Source: Selaginella tamariscina (taxonomy: Eukaryota > Streptophyta > Lycopodiopsida > Selaginellales > Selaginellaceae). From it: a stretch of 64,000 bases of DNA. Positions 33,374 through 45,700 of this stretch are shown in pieces; the stretch's first letter is position 1; each line of letters starts with the position of its first letter. The stretch is taken from NCBI GenBank assembly GCA_003024785.1, contig PUQB01000025.1:930001-994000 (forward strand). The letters run 5' to 3'. Made by a program: the position numbers and the translations under genes. Under the pieces are notes generated by a model that saw only the letters and a list, made by a program, of their open reading frames with translations, did no database searches and was not told the DNA's origin.

Positions 33374-33575
33374 TGAAAGAGCAGATATATTAAATGAAAA
33401 TCTGATATTAGTTTACAAAAAACCCTGCTTATATACAGGAGGTCCTGCCACGTGGCACACATGCGACACGTGGCGCTGACACATGGGGGCCAGATCACCA
33501 CCCATGTGTCACTACGCATGTGCGTATATACACATGCGTATATATGGTACGTTACCTAATATACAGTACTTTACA
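33374..33575 (-). repeat. 5' LTR of family C element
   Basis: 202 bp, nearly identical to 28655-28859, with the same two CACGTGG cores. It is the presumed promoter of the element on the minus strand. Confidence 0.9.
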
Positions 33576-34179
33576 GAAGGTAGAACAAAAAAATGTTTAT
33601 TTATTATTCATTATATAAACTGTAGTTCCTGGGGGCTGGTTCTTAGCGTTATATGTACTTAAACGTGAGATTTTGACACATTAAAATTCTTACAATCAAG
33701 TGAAATGTGACTCGATATATATCAGAGTCATACTTATTATTATTAACTTGACTTTTTTAAATGTTTAATGAATTTTGAATTCTATCACGAAACAGATTAT
33801 ATTATAGGGTACCCTTTAATATTTATACTTGTAAGGCATTTTGAAAACAGTAATGAATAAAAGCATTTATTATTATTAAGAAGATAAAAATATATTTTTA
33901 ATATATTATAATTTTTTAGGACTGTTCAAACTTCAGCTAATTAATTAAGAAATTCAACTAATACATTCTTAAAATTGTATATTAATTAGTACACATACAC
34001 GGAGTCACAAGTACTGTTTAATTTATTAAGATTGTTTATAATGAGGATCGGCAAAAAAATGCCTAACATCATGGTCTGCAACACTCAGGAGGAACTAAAT
34101 CAGGAGGCCTAAAACCTGCAAATTATATTAAACGAGAGAAACACACACATACAATACTTGTTACCTGGGTCTCTCTTTG
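33576..34179. other. intergenic, no gene seen
   Basis: AT-rich spacer between the family C element and the small secreted peptide gene; its right end would hold the 3' UTR of that gene. Confidence 0.5.
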
Positions 34180-34335
34180 TCAATGATGGTGGGTTGGTTG
34201 AGTGTTTTCATCTTGTGGCGCTGGTTGAGAACCATCGTCTCGCTGCTGCAGAAGAAATCGATGTGTTTGCCTCGCACATAATACATAAGGCGCTAGTAAA
34301 ACTAGCACCAAAAGAACAATAAAATATTTTCCCAT
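34180..34335 (-). CDS. small secreted peptide candidate, 51 aa
   Basis: A complete short frame starts MGKYFIVLLVLVLLAPYVLC: one basic residue, then a strongly hydrophobic core, and a small residue at the likely cleavage site after C-A (residue 21). This is a textbook signal peptide. The remaining 30 residues are hydrophilic, with RFLLQQRDDGSQPAPQ and a His-rich end (THHH). They do not match CLE, CEP, RGF, PSK, IDA or RALF consensus known to me. A G-box-like GCACGTGC lies about 90 bp upstream of the ATG. A GTAACAAG that could be a splice donor occurs 15 nt after the stop. Coding status is inferred from the signal peptide alone. Confidence 0.5.
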   Translation of the reverse strand: MGKYFIVLLVLVLLAPYVLCARQTHRFLLQQRDDGSQPAPQDENTQPTHHH

Positions 34336-34734
34336 ATCTATTGAATGAACAATGCGCCGCTCCTATCCACACACACGATGTATTTACGTAGTTCGTAAAG
34401 ACAGATGGTTGGAATGCTCCAGCACGTGCGCGTAGAAAGTTTGGAACTTAATAATTAAGATTAAGCAAGTCTTAACCCTGGTTTACACGTTCTAATGTAG
34501 CCAAAAGTCTCTTTTCATGAATCTCATTGGTTGAATTAGATAATATTAATAATATAATAAATTTTTATTTAGTATTCACTCCACCCACCAACCAACATAG
34601 TCAACAAAGACGTCCATTAGGGTTTAAACCTAAGCCCTAATACGTATTATGTGAGTATTATATAAAGGGAAGAATATCTATATACAGCCAGAAATTGGAA
34701 TATCCGAAGATGATGAAAATCTACACAAGCGAAT

Positions 34735-35171
34735 CTACACGGAGAGATCGATGTCCACAAGTTCGGGGTGCCACGTTCGCTCTCATTGTCCAGGAGTTCA
34801 GTGCCCAGCTGCCCTTTGTCACCTGCCCCAAACGCAAACAAACGCCCCGACTCAACACAGTGCAAACGTGTGTGCGTTCCACGTCACCGAGTTAGTCAGG
34901 CTTATCTGTAGCACCTTCTCATTCCTCTGCTTGAGTGACGTTACTAGCTCCGGCCTTAACACGTTCGCATGCCTATTGGCCTGCACACACACACACACAC
35001 ATACATATATACATACACACACACACACATATATACTCTCTCTCAATACTAAATGCACATATATGTATACATAACTACATCCTACATGCCTACCTATACA
35101 CAAGTCATCTTTCCAAAATGCTCTTTTACGCACACACACGCACATGGATGTATCTGTACATAACATACCCA

Positions 35172-35215
<44 letters not shown>

Positions 35216-36800
35216 ATGTTAATATATATATAACACACGGTTAAACATGACCTTTAAATGCAAATTTCTATATTTATTAAACAAAGGCATCAGTCCAAAA
35301 AGAAGTGAAACATGTATGGAACCCAGTAAAACGAACACACACACACACAAACTATTATATTATCTAGCTGATTTAGTTAAATAATTGAAGTGACAAACAC
35401 ATAAACTGATACACCAAGCATACACACACACACACACACAAGAAAAAATCATAGTGTAAATGTATATGGTATATATTCATGTAATTTAATGCACACTTAA
35501 CTATCATTAAAGTATGTATATAGATATTTGTTTAGCTATGTGAGTATGTATGCGGACTAACCTGGCCTTCAGTTGCACCACTGAGATGTCCAAGACTAGA
35601 AGACTCCCCACAACCGAAGGAGAAAACATCCCCAGCGTCCGTGACAACGAACGTAGTATAATCCCCAGTGGCAACATGAACAGCCTTCACACCCTGTAAA
35701 GACTCCACCACCTTCGGAAGCAGTTCACAGTCCTCGTTTCCGTGGCCTAGACATCCATACCGCCCCCATCCCCACGTACATACACGCCCGTCCTCGGACA
35801 CAACTGCTGCATGCCACGCCCCAGCGGCTACTGCTATTGGCTGTAGACGCAAGTTCTGGAAATGCTCTATCATTTTTGGCCACCTTTCGTCTGAGCGTGT
35901 TCCGTGCCCTAGCTTTCCCCAAGTCCACAACCCACGGAGTAGACAGCCCTGTAATAACATCCTATTACATTTATACAAATGTATTTGTATATATATACAC
36001 TAGATATACAGTTTTCCCTAGCAATATCAAAACCATATAGATGTATATAAGTGTAATCTGTATATATAGAAGCACACACACACACACACACACACAAACA
36101 AGCAAACAAACAAACAAACAAATAGAACGAAACAAAACAAAACACACACACACACAAACAAGCAAACAAACAAACAAACAAATAGAACGAAACGAAACAA
36201 AACACACACACACACAAACAAGCAAACAAAACAAACAAATAGAACGAAACAAAACAAAACAAAACATAAACGCTTACATGCCAGTTGATTGACAAGTGAG
36301 AGCCAATAAATAGCAATATCCCGCTGCAATTTGCACTACGGGTTTATTCTCTAGAGCTCCTCTTAGTAACTGCGGCTTTTGGTCCTCAGGCTCAGTCTGA
36401 TGCCCCAATTTGGCATCTGCGCCCCAGGAGAATGTGTAAAACCCTGCCTTCACGTGATAAAACCGCCGTGAAGAAGTTGCCTATCGCCGCTTGTACCACG
36501 AATATCCCGTTTAACGACTCCACTATCTGCAATGGTTTTTATTTATCATAGCTAGCACATACATGTACATATACATATGAGCCCTGTGTATTCAATAACT
36601 CATAAAGGAAATGCACACACGTATGCAAGAAACTACGACCAATTTCGTTCCATGAAGTATATGCATACAGATATGTATGCATGCATGCATCATATATATA
36701 ACAATACACTAAATGTAGCTAGCCTAGAGATATGGACAAGAACATAAACCATAAATGTACATAAAATATGCTTGGACATATGCACACGATATACATTATA

Positions 36801-36837
<37 letters not shown>

Positions 36838-38226
36838 GTGTATCTACAGCAAGCTCTAGACACGCATGCACAGATGCATATGTTTAAAGTCTAACAAACC
36901 TGGGGAGTGCTGATGTTCTTTGATCCAGGGCCTCCGTATTCTGGATCTCCAAAAGAATCTTTTCCAAACGTGTAAACACTGCCTGTATCACTAATCACAT
37001 TGTCCTTCCTACACCTGCCGTAGCTTGAATAATTCGTACTCCTTGTAGAGATCTATGGTCAAAATATAACAAAAGAAGAACTCAATCACCAAAACACACA
37101 GACACACAGACACACAGACACACGAAGTATATTAAAGAAAGGTGCTTATTTATGCATTATACATTATCTGCACAGTATGGTCATTATATACGGGGACTAC
37201 AGTCCCAAAAGTAAACTAAGACATATAAAATACAAGATGCAGTGCAATGTATTTCTATAGAGATATATACGCATGAGCACGTGTGCATTCTAAACAACCA
37301 CAGAAATGAACACACAGATATTCACAAATGCATATACGCGTGTTGTTGTTGTGTGACACATGAGCTCATATTGTTCAACAAAAGCACTGACTCACGACAC
37401 ATCTGTGTACTTTAAACACAAACATACGCAGAGTTTGTATACGAGCAATATGAGCACACGCACACACACACACCTGAGCAAACGGGGACGCCACTCTTCT
37501 TCAAGCGACCCATGCCCAAGCTGTCCAGAGCTACTAGAGCCGAAAGTGTAAACAGAACCAGACTTTGTAATAACTATGCTATGACCAGGTCCAGCAATTG
37601 CTTGTGAATTTTCCCGTCTGCAGCATAGTTCGCCTGCTTCCAAATATTGTATAAATACCCATATGGTTATGTATCCTATTATATGCACTGATGCACACAT
37701 ACCATATCTATGTATGAAATGTGTTTTAACTAGTCACCTGCTTTCAGAAAGCGGAGAACCAACTTCCATGATCCCCCACAAATCTGTTTCAATGCCTGGT
37801 TTTTCCTTCTCAAATGAGTAAAAGGAAGATAACAGGGCATAATAAATAGATGATACGATTGATTCATTAAACATAGTACCTCTCGTTCTTCTGTTCTCAT
37901 TGGTCGAAAGATTGCCCTCCTTTTGCACATGTCGAGTGCGGCTAGCTCCGACAGGGATAATGCGACATCAGGTGTGAAGTTTGCTGCTTGACGAAAGAAG
38001 GACGAAGTCGCCTGGAACATTGAGATACCATGTGCGTATGTATGTGTACCCGCATTCGTAAGTATGTGTATGTGTGTGCATGAACGCAATATACATATAC
38101 GGCTCAATGTTATATAGCAACCACTATCTGAACTTCCATGAGAACATTGATTGTGCATCTCCTCTCTCTCTCTCTCTCTCACTCACACGCACACATGCAA
38201 TCACAAGAAACGAAATGGATATTGTC

Positions 38227-38261
<35 letters not shown>

Positions 38262-38641
38262 TCTCAGGGAGACGGAGAACATTATGTACAGATACTATCT
38301 AAAAACAGTGCTCATATCTGCATTATCTGTTCTGCACGATCATCCCTCTTCCCTCTTAACTCTCCATGATGAGAGATATACACATATATAAGATAGTGTA
38401 CCTCAAGGCGAGCAAGGTCACGGGGGTCAAAGCAGCACTCCGTAAGCACGTGCAAAACAATAGAGGGATTTGTAGCGAGTGGAAATTCTCCATGGGAGCT
38501 CGAGCTCCCGTAACACAAGCGCTGGTTGCGCTGAGAGGATTGCATGTATGCTGTAAGACCATGAGGCTGCTCTCCGGATATCCCTAGAAAAGGTAAAGAT
38601 GCTGGTTGCCAAACTGCTCCTGTCGTTGCCGCAGTATCCAT
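34735..38641 (-). CDS. RCC1-repeat (beta-propeller) protein, eight exons, about 540 aa
   Basis: Exons on the minus strand: 38641-38402, 38011-37880, 37795-37738, 37633-37474, 37052-36900, 36526-36278, 35948-35562 and 34980-34735; all GT-AG. The N-terminus has an F-box-like helical segment (VLHVLTECCFDPRDLARLEA, SSFFRQAANF), then RCC1 repeats: SVYTFGSSSSGQLGHGSLEE, SVYTFGKDSFGDPEYGG, RVYTFSWGADAKLGHQTEPE, RVCTWGWGRYGCLGHGNEDC, DVFSFGCGESSSLGH and RLFAFGAGDKGQLGTEL. RCC1 propellers bind chromatin, small GTPases or ubiquitin-pathway partners; this architecture is that of a conserved land-plant RCC1 family, function not firmly known. Four 1-nt indels break the frame: about 36998, 35917-35920, 34855 and 34766. 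The last would restore the expected end VDIDLSV and stop. A 5' UTR intron probably ends at 38697. Either a recent pseudogene or assembly errors. Confidence 0.8.
36064..36264. repeat. tandem repeat of about 64 bp in an RCC1-gene intron
   Basis: Three units each with a CA run, AAACAAGC(AAAC)n and AATAGAACGAAACAAAAC. It lies in the intron between exons 6 and 7. All long frames through it are low-complexity and not genes. Confidence 0.9.
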
Positions 38642-38643
38642 TT

Positions 38644-38666
38644 GGGCACTGCAATATGCAGTGCCC
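38644..38666 (-). promoter_or_regulatory. perfect hairpin in the RCC1-gene 5' UTR
   Basis: GGGCACTGCA, 3-nt loop, TGCAGTGCCC: a 10-bp GC-rich stem that ends two bases upstream of the ATG (38641). It would hinder initiation if present in the mRNA. The nearest upstream acceptor (TTACAG at 38702-38697) would place it in the exon. Confidence 0.55.
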
Positions 38667-39269
38667 TGTTTCGAACTAACTCTCCTCTAAGAAGACCTGT
38701 AACACAAGCTTCAGCATTATTACATATGACTCAAAGCCTCGTATGTGTGTATGTATGCGCGTGTGTTATGCACCAATACATCGTGAAGTTTCAGCAAGGT
38801 ATCGATAGCTAAGTGTGAATGCCAAGTTATGCTTTGTATTGCAATTGGTGGTTGCATAATCTAATAAGAATACATTATGAAAGAATGTTAATGTCATGCA
38901 ACGTGCATCAACTTCATTGCAACTACCATATAACAGATAATAATGAATATATACATATAATGTATATTTGCGTGTGTATGTATATGCATGTATGTGTATA
39001 TGAACCAACCAGAAATTCCACAGAGTGATGAAAAAACTTGTTTGAAGAAGGAAAAATAAGCGTACGGTTCACCTCATTGTTCCCTGTTTATAACAGACCT
39101 TAAAACAATAATATACTTAAACAGCCCCACACGTATACACATCTACAACCCATAGAAAACAAGAACAAACATGAATTCAAGAAGATCGGTCATGGTCTAG
39201 GGTATCCAGATTTTCCAAACAGGGATCGGCCTGCCGTAGATTTACAGGATCGCAAGGGAAATTGAGAAA

Positions 39270-39490
39270 ATGTATGAAAATATCGGATTTTTCGAAAATG
39301 TATAGAAAGTCATTCTTTTTCACAGATTTTCCGAAATGTATGACTCAAACATGAGAAAAGAAGAATTTTCATGGATATTTTTATAGAAATATATGAATCT
39401 AACATGAAAAAGGATGATTCTTTCACAGAAATGTATGAATCGAACATGAACATCACAAAAAAGGAGAAGATTTTACGAATATATATGAAA
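39270..39490. repeat. degenerate tandem repeat (GAAATGTATGA-type units)
   Basis: Four units of 38-53 bp each begin with a version of GAAATGTATGAATC and contain AACATGAAAAAGGA-like text. It lies in the 5' region of the RCC1 gene, likely in its UTR intron or promoter. Confidence 0.6.
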
Positions 39491-40161
39491 ACGGGGAAAA
39501 TCAACGAAGAACCTGTTCATTTGAGGCGCTCATTGATCCAATGCTCCGATGAACCGTGCGCCTTGAGATCGCCGGGGACAGATAATCAGAATCGGAACCC
39601 TAGAAAATGATATTAAGGATTGCGTATGGGGCGTATGCGTAGATGCGAGGAACGTGTACGCATTGCGCGTGCGTGTGTGTGAATTGCGAGATCGGACGGT
39701 GGAGAGAAGAGATCAAGGAAGAATGGAGGGACAATAGCAAGGGGTGGCAGCCATTGACGTCTCTCTATCTGCTCTTACACTCTTCCCCGTTCCTTCCCTT
39801 CACAAAGGGGTTTTTACTTAACGAGTTAATTAATCAGGATTACTCTTTCAGTTAATCCATCGACACGTATCTGCGGATTAGATTAGCATAATTGGTTTTA
39901 TTAAGGAGAGATTTGATTGCGTATTAGAGCAGCTTCCGTGTTATGTATGGTAATCTTGCTTCGTGGAATGTATAACCAATTGTCAACCTTCGAATATGTA
40001 TTAATTAAAAATAGTTATATAGTTTTAGTACTATGCTTTAAAACTTGAAAAGTAACTTTCATTACACTTATAACAGTGCGTCAATTAAGCACATTTGCCC
40101 TAATACAGGATTATATTCGTCTAGTATATAACAAATGTCGTCTCTGACACTCCATATTACG

Positions 40162-40180
40162 TTAGGGTTTAGGGTTTAGG
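40162..40180 (+). promoter_or_regulatory. telo-box upstream of the protease gene
   Basis: TTAGGGTTTAGGGTTTAGG, matching the Arabidopsis-type plant telomere unit and the telo-box promoter element. A second motif (AAACCCTAAA) occurs at about 40620, on the other side of the MITE. Both belong to the intergenic region shared by the divergent RCC1 and protease genes. Confidence 0.5.
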
Positions 40181-40186
40181 TGCTAA

Positions 40187-40601
40187 GAGGCGGTTCACAT
40201 GTGCCCTCACCCTCACGTGAGGGTGAAGGTGAGGGTGAGGGTCACACGTGACCTATTTACCCTCATGTTATTAATTTAAATTTAATAAATTTTATTTTTT
40301 AAAATAAAATAATATAAATTAGAATTGTAAACATATATATTTTTAATATAAAATAAAATAAATTAAAAATCTTTATTATTATATTAATATATTTTTTAAA
40401 ATCTTTATTTAAATCTATTGTAATGAGACACGTGACAAGAAAAAGCATATTCTCACCCTCACGGGGTGAGGGAATTTAATTAAATCTAGGCTGATTTAAA
40501 ATCTTGCCCTTGAGACCGTCACGAGGGTGAAGGTAAAATAGCACATGTGACTCCTGAGGGTAAAAAGATTCTTGAGGGTGAGGGCACATGTGAACCACCT
40601 C
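40187..40601. mobile_element. MITE with TAA target duplication (PIF/Harbinger-like)
   Basis: 415 bp with terminal inverted repeats GAGGCGGTTCACATGTGCCC / GGGCACATGTGAACCACCTC, extended by CTCACCCTCA. TAA flanks both ends (40184-40186, 40602-40604), as for PIF/Harbinger or Tourist-type elements. The centre is AT-rich with GGGTGAGGGTGAAGG blocks and no coding. It separates the telo-box from the ATG at 40655. Confidence 0.7.
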
Positions 40602-40654
40602 TAAGGGTTAAAAGTGGGGGAAACCCTAAAACAGGGGTCTTAGGGTTCTTTGCG

Positions 40655-42693
40655 ATGGGAGAGATTCGCGTTAACATTCTGAAGCCGCGTACAGACAACA
40701 GGGAGTACAGGCATCTAGTTCTTCGCAATGAGCTCCGTGTGCTCCTCATTAGCGATCCGGAGACGGATAAGGTATGAAATTTGTTTATCTGCTGCATTTT
40801 TTATGAATAATTTGTAATTTGTAATGAATTGACATTTTTATGAATAATTTCATGTAATGGGTTTAATCTAAGCAAACTCTATTATGATGAGTTCTTTACA
40901 GGCCGCGGCTTCCATGGATGTTAATGTTGGGTCATTTAGTGATCCTGAAGAGCTATCTGGACTGGCACATTTTCTAGGTTCGCTTGTTTTCTTAATTGGG
41001 GTGTGTGTGTGTGCACAATCACTAATGCTAGTGTTTGTTCGTCGATAATATACTTTCAAATGACTAATCGCTAATTTTCAGACATATGCTATTTTTTTCA
41101 AGTGAAAAGTATCCAATGGAAGACGAGTATTCAAAGTTTCTTACTGAGGTATTAAATGCGGCATGTTTAGCCTGTGTGGCTCATTCACTGGTCGTTGTTA
41201 ATACACATGTGTGAATGAAATAAGAATATATAAGTTTTTAAAGAGATACACAGACACAATACCGACGTATATATACAGAAGTCCCCAATTATACGTACAT
41301 ACACATTTTTTTTGTCTATGTATGTTTCTGTGTGCTTATATGTATCCTTTTTGAAATGGTTTTTCTGAGGTTTGAATCTGCTAACTTACGTTGTTGCGTG
41401 TGTCTGTGTGGTTCCAATGAACGTGCTTTTGTTTATGTTGTGTTGAATTTTTTCTCAAATACATTCACGAGCTTTAGGGGCGCTAACTATTATATTGCTT
41501 GTATGTGTGCGCACACATGTGTTTCATATCCTTCATTACTTGCAGCATGGTGGCCGCTCAAATGCATTCACTGACTCTGAAGACACTAATTTCCATTTCG
41601 AATTATACACTTAGAGACTGCTCTTGACAGGTATATATATTCTTATTAGTATAATTGATATATTATATACATACATAAATGTATGTTTGCAGACTCGATG
41701 TTTCTAATGCATATTTTCAGATTTGCACAGTTCTTCATTTTGCCCCTTAATGTCACCAGATGCTACGTCAAGAGAAATCAACGCGGTGAATTCAGGTATA
41801 TTTTCATGATATTAATGTTTTTATTTATCTCAAATTTATTGTATTTGTTTGCTTATAGAGCACAACAAGAATCTTACTACAGACAAATGGAGACTGGATC
41901 AGGTACCTGAATATTATCTAATGTATATCTTATACATATTGTATCTATATATGTATAAACGCATATCTCTGTAGGTTTCCAGGCACGTGAGCTCCAAGAT
42001 CATCCTTATCACAAGTTCGGAACTGGTAAGTGCGTTACGTGATTCTTGTTCATGAAGATTTTAATATATCAGTCAATACTATAGTATAACTGTATTTTGA
42101 AGGTAATTTGGAGACACTTGAACTTACACCAAAATCTAAGGGCATTGATACGAGAATAGAGCTTATAAAGTTTTACAAAGCTCATTATTCTGCAAATCTC
42201 ATGTGCTCGCAGTTTATGGAAAAGGTAAGTTTACGATGATATGGTACATTCCATTTGTAATTTCATAATACACACACACAAATCCACACACATTTTTGCA
42301 TTTATCAGAAACGTTGGATGAGCTTGAGAAGATGGTGAAAGAAAAATTCGGAGATGTAGAAAATACTAATAAGGAGATTCCGTATTCTCTGGGAACCTTG
42401 CCTGCCTGAGCACTTACAGGTATGCTCGTAAAATAGTGAGCATAAAAGTATTGATTTGTTCCATGTTAAAAATAAAGAGCTCTCACCTTCCCCTTGTATA
42501 CAGTCAAATTATATACCTGTTTACATGGCAGATTATCATCAAAGGTGTTCCCATTAACCAGCGGCATACACTGGAGTTAAACTGGTAATTATACCCGAGT
42601 TAAAGAATTACAAGGCTGCTCCATGTCGCTACATTGGTCACCTTCTTGGACATGAAGGAGAGGGATCACTGTTTGCACGTCTTTAAAGATCTT

Positions 42694-42745
<52 letters not shown>

Positions 42746-45700
42746 GTGCTTGTGTGCTGTATTTATACACGTATATCTGTGGTGCAGGCTGGGCCAGTAG
42801 CCTTTCAGCAGGAGAAACCGAAGGAAGTTTGGAATATTCTATCTTTGCCATGCGCATGAGCTCACAGACTCTGGACAAGGTAATAAAATATCAATATAAA
42901 CCTCTACTATATATTAGTACCAAGTAATAAATAAATAAATAAATAATGTATCTGTATTATACATAACATATAACATTGTTATGTTTATATATTATTTTCG
43001 TGTGTGTGTGTGTGTGTAATCATGGTGTTTGCAGAACACGTCGAGGAAATTTTGGCTCTCATTTTTCAGTATATTGAACTAGTAAGGAACGTAGGCATCA
43101 CAGAGAAAGTATTTGAGGAGGTAGTCTGCGTGATTGTGTGTGTATGTGTGCGCACGCGGGTAGTTCTTAAACAACTGCTCATTTTTGAAGATACGAACAG
43201 TTTGCGAAATGAAGTTTCATTACCAAGACAAGACTACTCCAATGCATTATGTCACACGCTTGGCTGGCACTATGCAGGTAAACTTTGTGTGTGCGTGTGT
43301 TGGAGAAATATATGTATGCATGTAGATATGGCACGCACACGCACACACACACATTTATTCCATTTTTTACAGCATTATCCCGTTGAAGATTGGCTTGCAG
43401 GACCTCTCTTGCCAGGTTATTTCGATGCTAATGTTATCAAGGAGGAGATCGACTTGCTAACTCCAGAAAGCATTAGGTGTGTGTGTGCGTGTGCGGTAAA
43501 ACACATGATAAGGTATATCTATTAGTTGAAATAACACCTCATATTCTTTTTCATTGCTTGGAAGGATTATATGGTCTTCAAAGCAATTCGAAGGGAAAAC
43601 AACTATGATTGAACCGTGGTATGGGACATTGTATACTGTCGAAAAGGTCCCTGAAAGCTTGCTGGAGGTAATGCTATATCGCATCATTGTTATGTTTTTC
43701 AATGCTATGATATAATTTTCATTGTGTATTATTAATGCAGAAGTGGAAGAACATCACTTCAGATCCATGTCTACATTTGCCATCTCCAAATCCTTTCATT
43801 CCCACCGACTTCGGTTTGAGAGAAGTAAACATCAAGGTGCGTAAGTCAGTTCTTGTCATTTACTGATATACAATATATGCGCATAGATATACATATACGA
43901 TGCCGCTTGTTTCGATTTTCAACATTATCGCCAAAATACTAGGATATATAGTATACTGGGTTCACTATACTATATAGATTCACTATACTAAGATTTATAT
44001 AGATGCTGTATAGGTAAGTATATATAGTATAACACAATATAGTTTTGGATATGCATACCAACTATATGTTATTAACAATCGTGTATGGAATCTATACATA
44101 TATACGTTTTACAGATGCAATATCCTTATTTGTTAAGAAGTTCAGCAATGTCAAAGCTATGGTATAAACCTGATACGAAATTCCAAACACCAAAAGCGTG
44201 TGTTATTTTGCACCTTCATTGCCCAGAATGCAACTATTCGCCGGAAGCCTCTCTGCTATCCGCGCTCTTTTCGACGCTTCTCCTCGATTACCTCAACGAA
44301 TATGGTATGTACGTATATAGCTATATATATAAATTTATGTATGTACGTGTACACCTGCCGCCCACACACAACAACGTACCTACGTTCATGCAACCCATAC
44401 TTATATATCATTTTGTACCGACGGTTCTATTGTTTTTTTTCTCCCCAGCTTACTTTGCTGAAATTGCTGGATTACAGTATTCCATTCAACGATCTAAACA
44501 TGGTTTTCAGGTAACCTGTATTATATGTTGATAAAACGTATATATGTATATTTGTAGATGACTGATAAGCTTTAAGTCAGTTCTTTCTTGGAGGCTACAA
44601 TCATAAACTCTCTATTCTTCTGGAACGAGTTTTTGACAAAATTGTTAACTTTGAAGTCAAGGAAGATCGGTTTCTTGTCATTAAGGTAAAAATATCTCGT
44701 TATTAATGTTTTACATAACAGTTACATACATATGAAGATCAATTTTATGCCATAGAAACGTAAAAGTATCTAGATATATAGATATATGGAGTGTATATAT
44801 AAAGAAAGGCGCACATAAATACATGCTTATACAAAAATATATAGTGCTAGTTTACGATTCGTACCAAATTCTCAGTGGTGAAACTAAGATATCACAGTAT
44901 ACTGTACACACGCACACAACGTACTTCAAAACTATATATGTACACATTAATGTATGCATATATTACATAGTAAAAATGCATGATTATTTACAGGAGAAGT
45001 GTCTTAAAGACTACATCAACTTTAAATTCCAACAACCGTATCAACAAGCTATGTATTATTATTCACTAGCTATGGACCAACGTCGTTGGATATAAACGAT
45101 TACATTGAGATTCTTCCAACTCTTGGACCAAAAGATTTACAAGCTTATGCTCCTAGGTTGTTTTCACGTATGCACGCTGATTGCTACATTGCAGGTACAT
45201 GCTTATATACATACATACACATGTATATACGTAGGGGCTCTATATTTAGTCCTCTCTCTCTCTCTCAGGTTGTGACACATACATATACATATACTAGAAT
45301 ATACATATGCTTGTGTAAACACACATACTTGGCATATTGGATTTGGAGACTGTTAAGTACAGCATGCCACAGTAGGTTTCTGACGTACTGTGGCATGCTG
45401 TACGATGTATGTGAATACGACTAGTGCAGAATTATATTGACAAAGGCCTTAAATATGTATTTCTATTCATGGCAACTAGATATTCATATTTTATTATATA
45501 TTTCATATATTAACTATTATGAATGCAGGAAATATGACAACAAATGAGGCACAAGCATTAGTTGACACAATAGAGAAGACATTATCAGAGGCTCCTTTAA
45601 CAAGGACAAAGCCATTGCTTTCTTCTCAAATGGTCGAAGAAAGAATAATAAAACTTGAATGCGGAGCAGAACATTCCTTCCTTGTCCTCGGCTTGAATCC

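Larger units (their letters stand above)
28655..33575 (-). mobile_element. Ty3/gypsy LTR retrotransposon family C (near-complete, 4.9 kb)
   Basis: Two LTRs of 205 and 202 bp (TGAAAGAG...TTACA) flank gag and pol on the minus strand. The 4-bp duplication GAAG borders the insertion (28651-28654 and 33576-33579). On the minus strand a polypurine tract (AGAGGGGAGGATAG) precedes the 3' LTR. The sequence after the 5' LTR starts TGGTGGAGAAG and is not the iMet site used by families A/B/TRIM. There is no chromodomain. The LTRs differ by only a few substitutions and three small indels, so insertion is fairly recent. It sits 230 bp downstream of the PP2C stop codon. Confidence 0.92.

Noticed and set aside
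36027-36329. Long overlapping frames on both strands
   Set aside because: They are translations of the 64-bp tandem repeat in an intron.
39643-39855. 70-codon frame with CTHCACVCVNC
   Set aside because: Cys-rich text arises from a GTGTGCG-rich stretch; more likely 5' region of the RCC1 gene.
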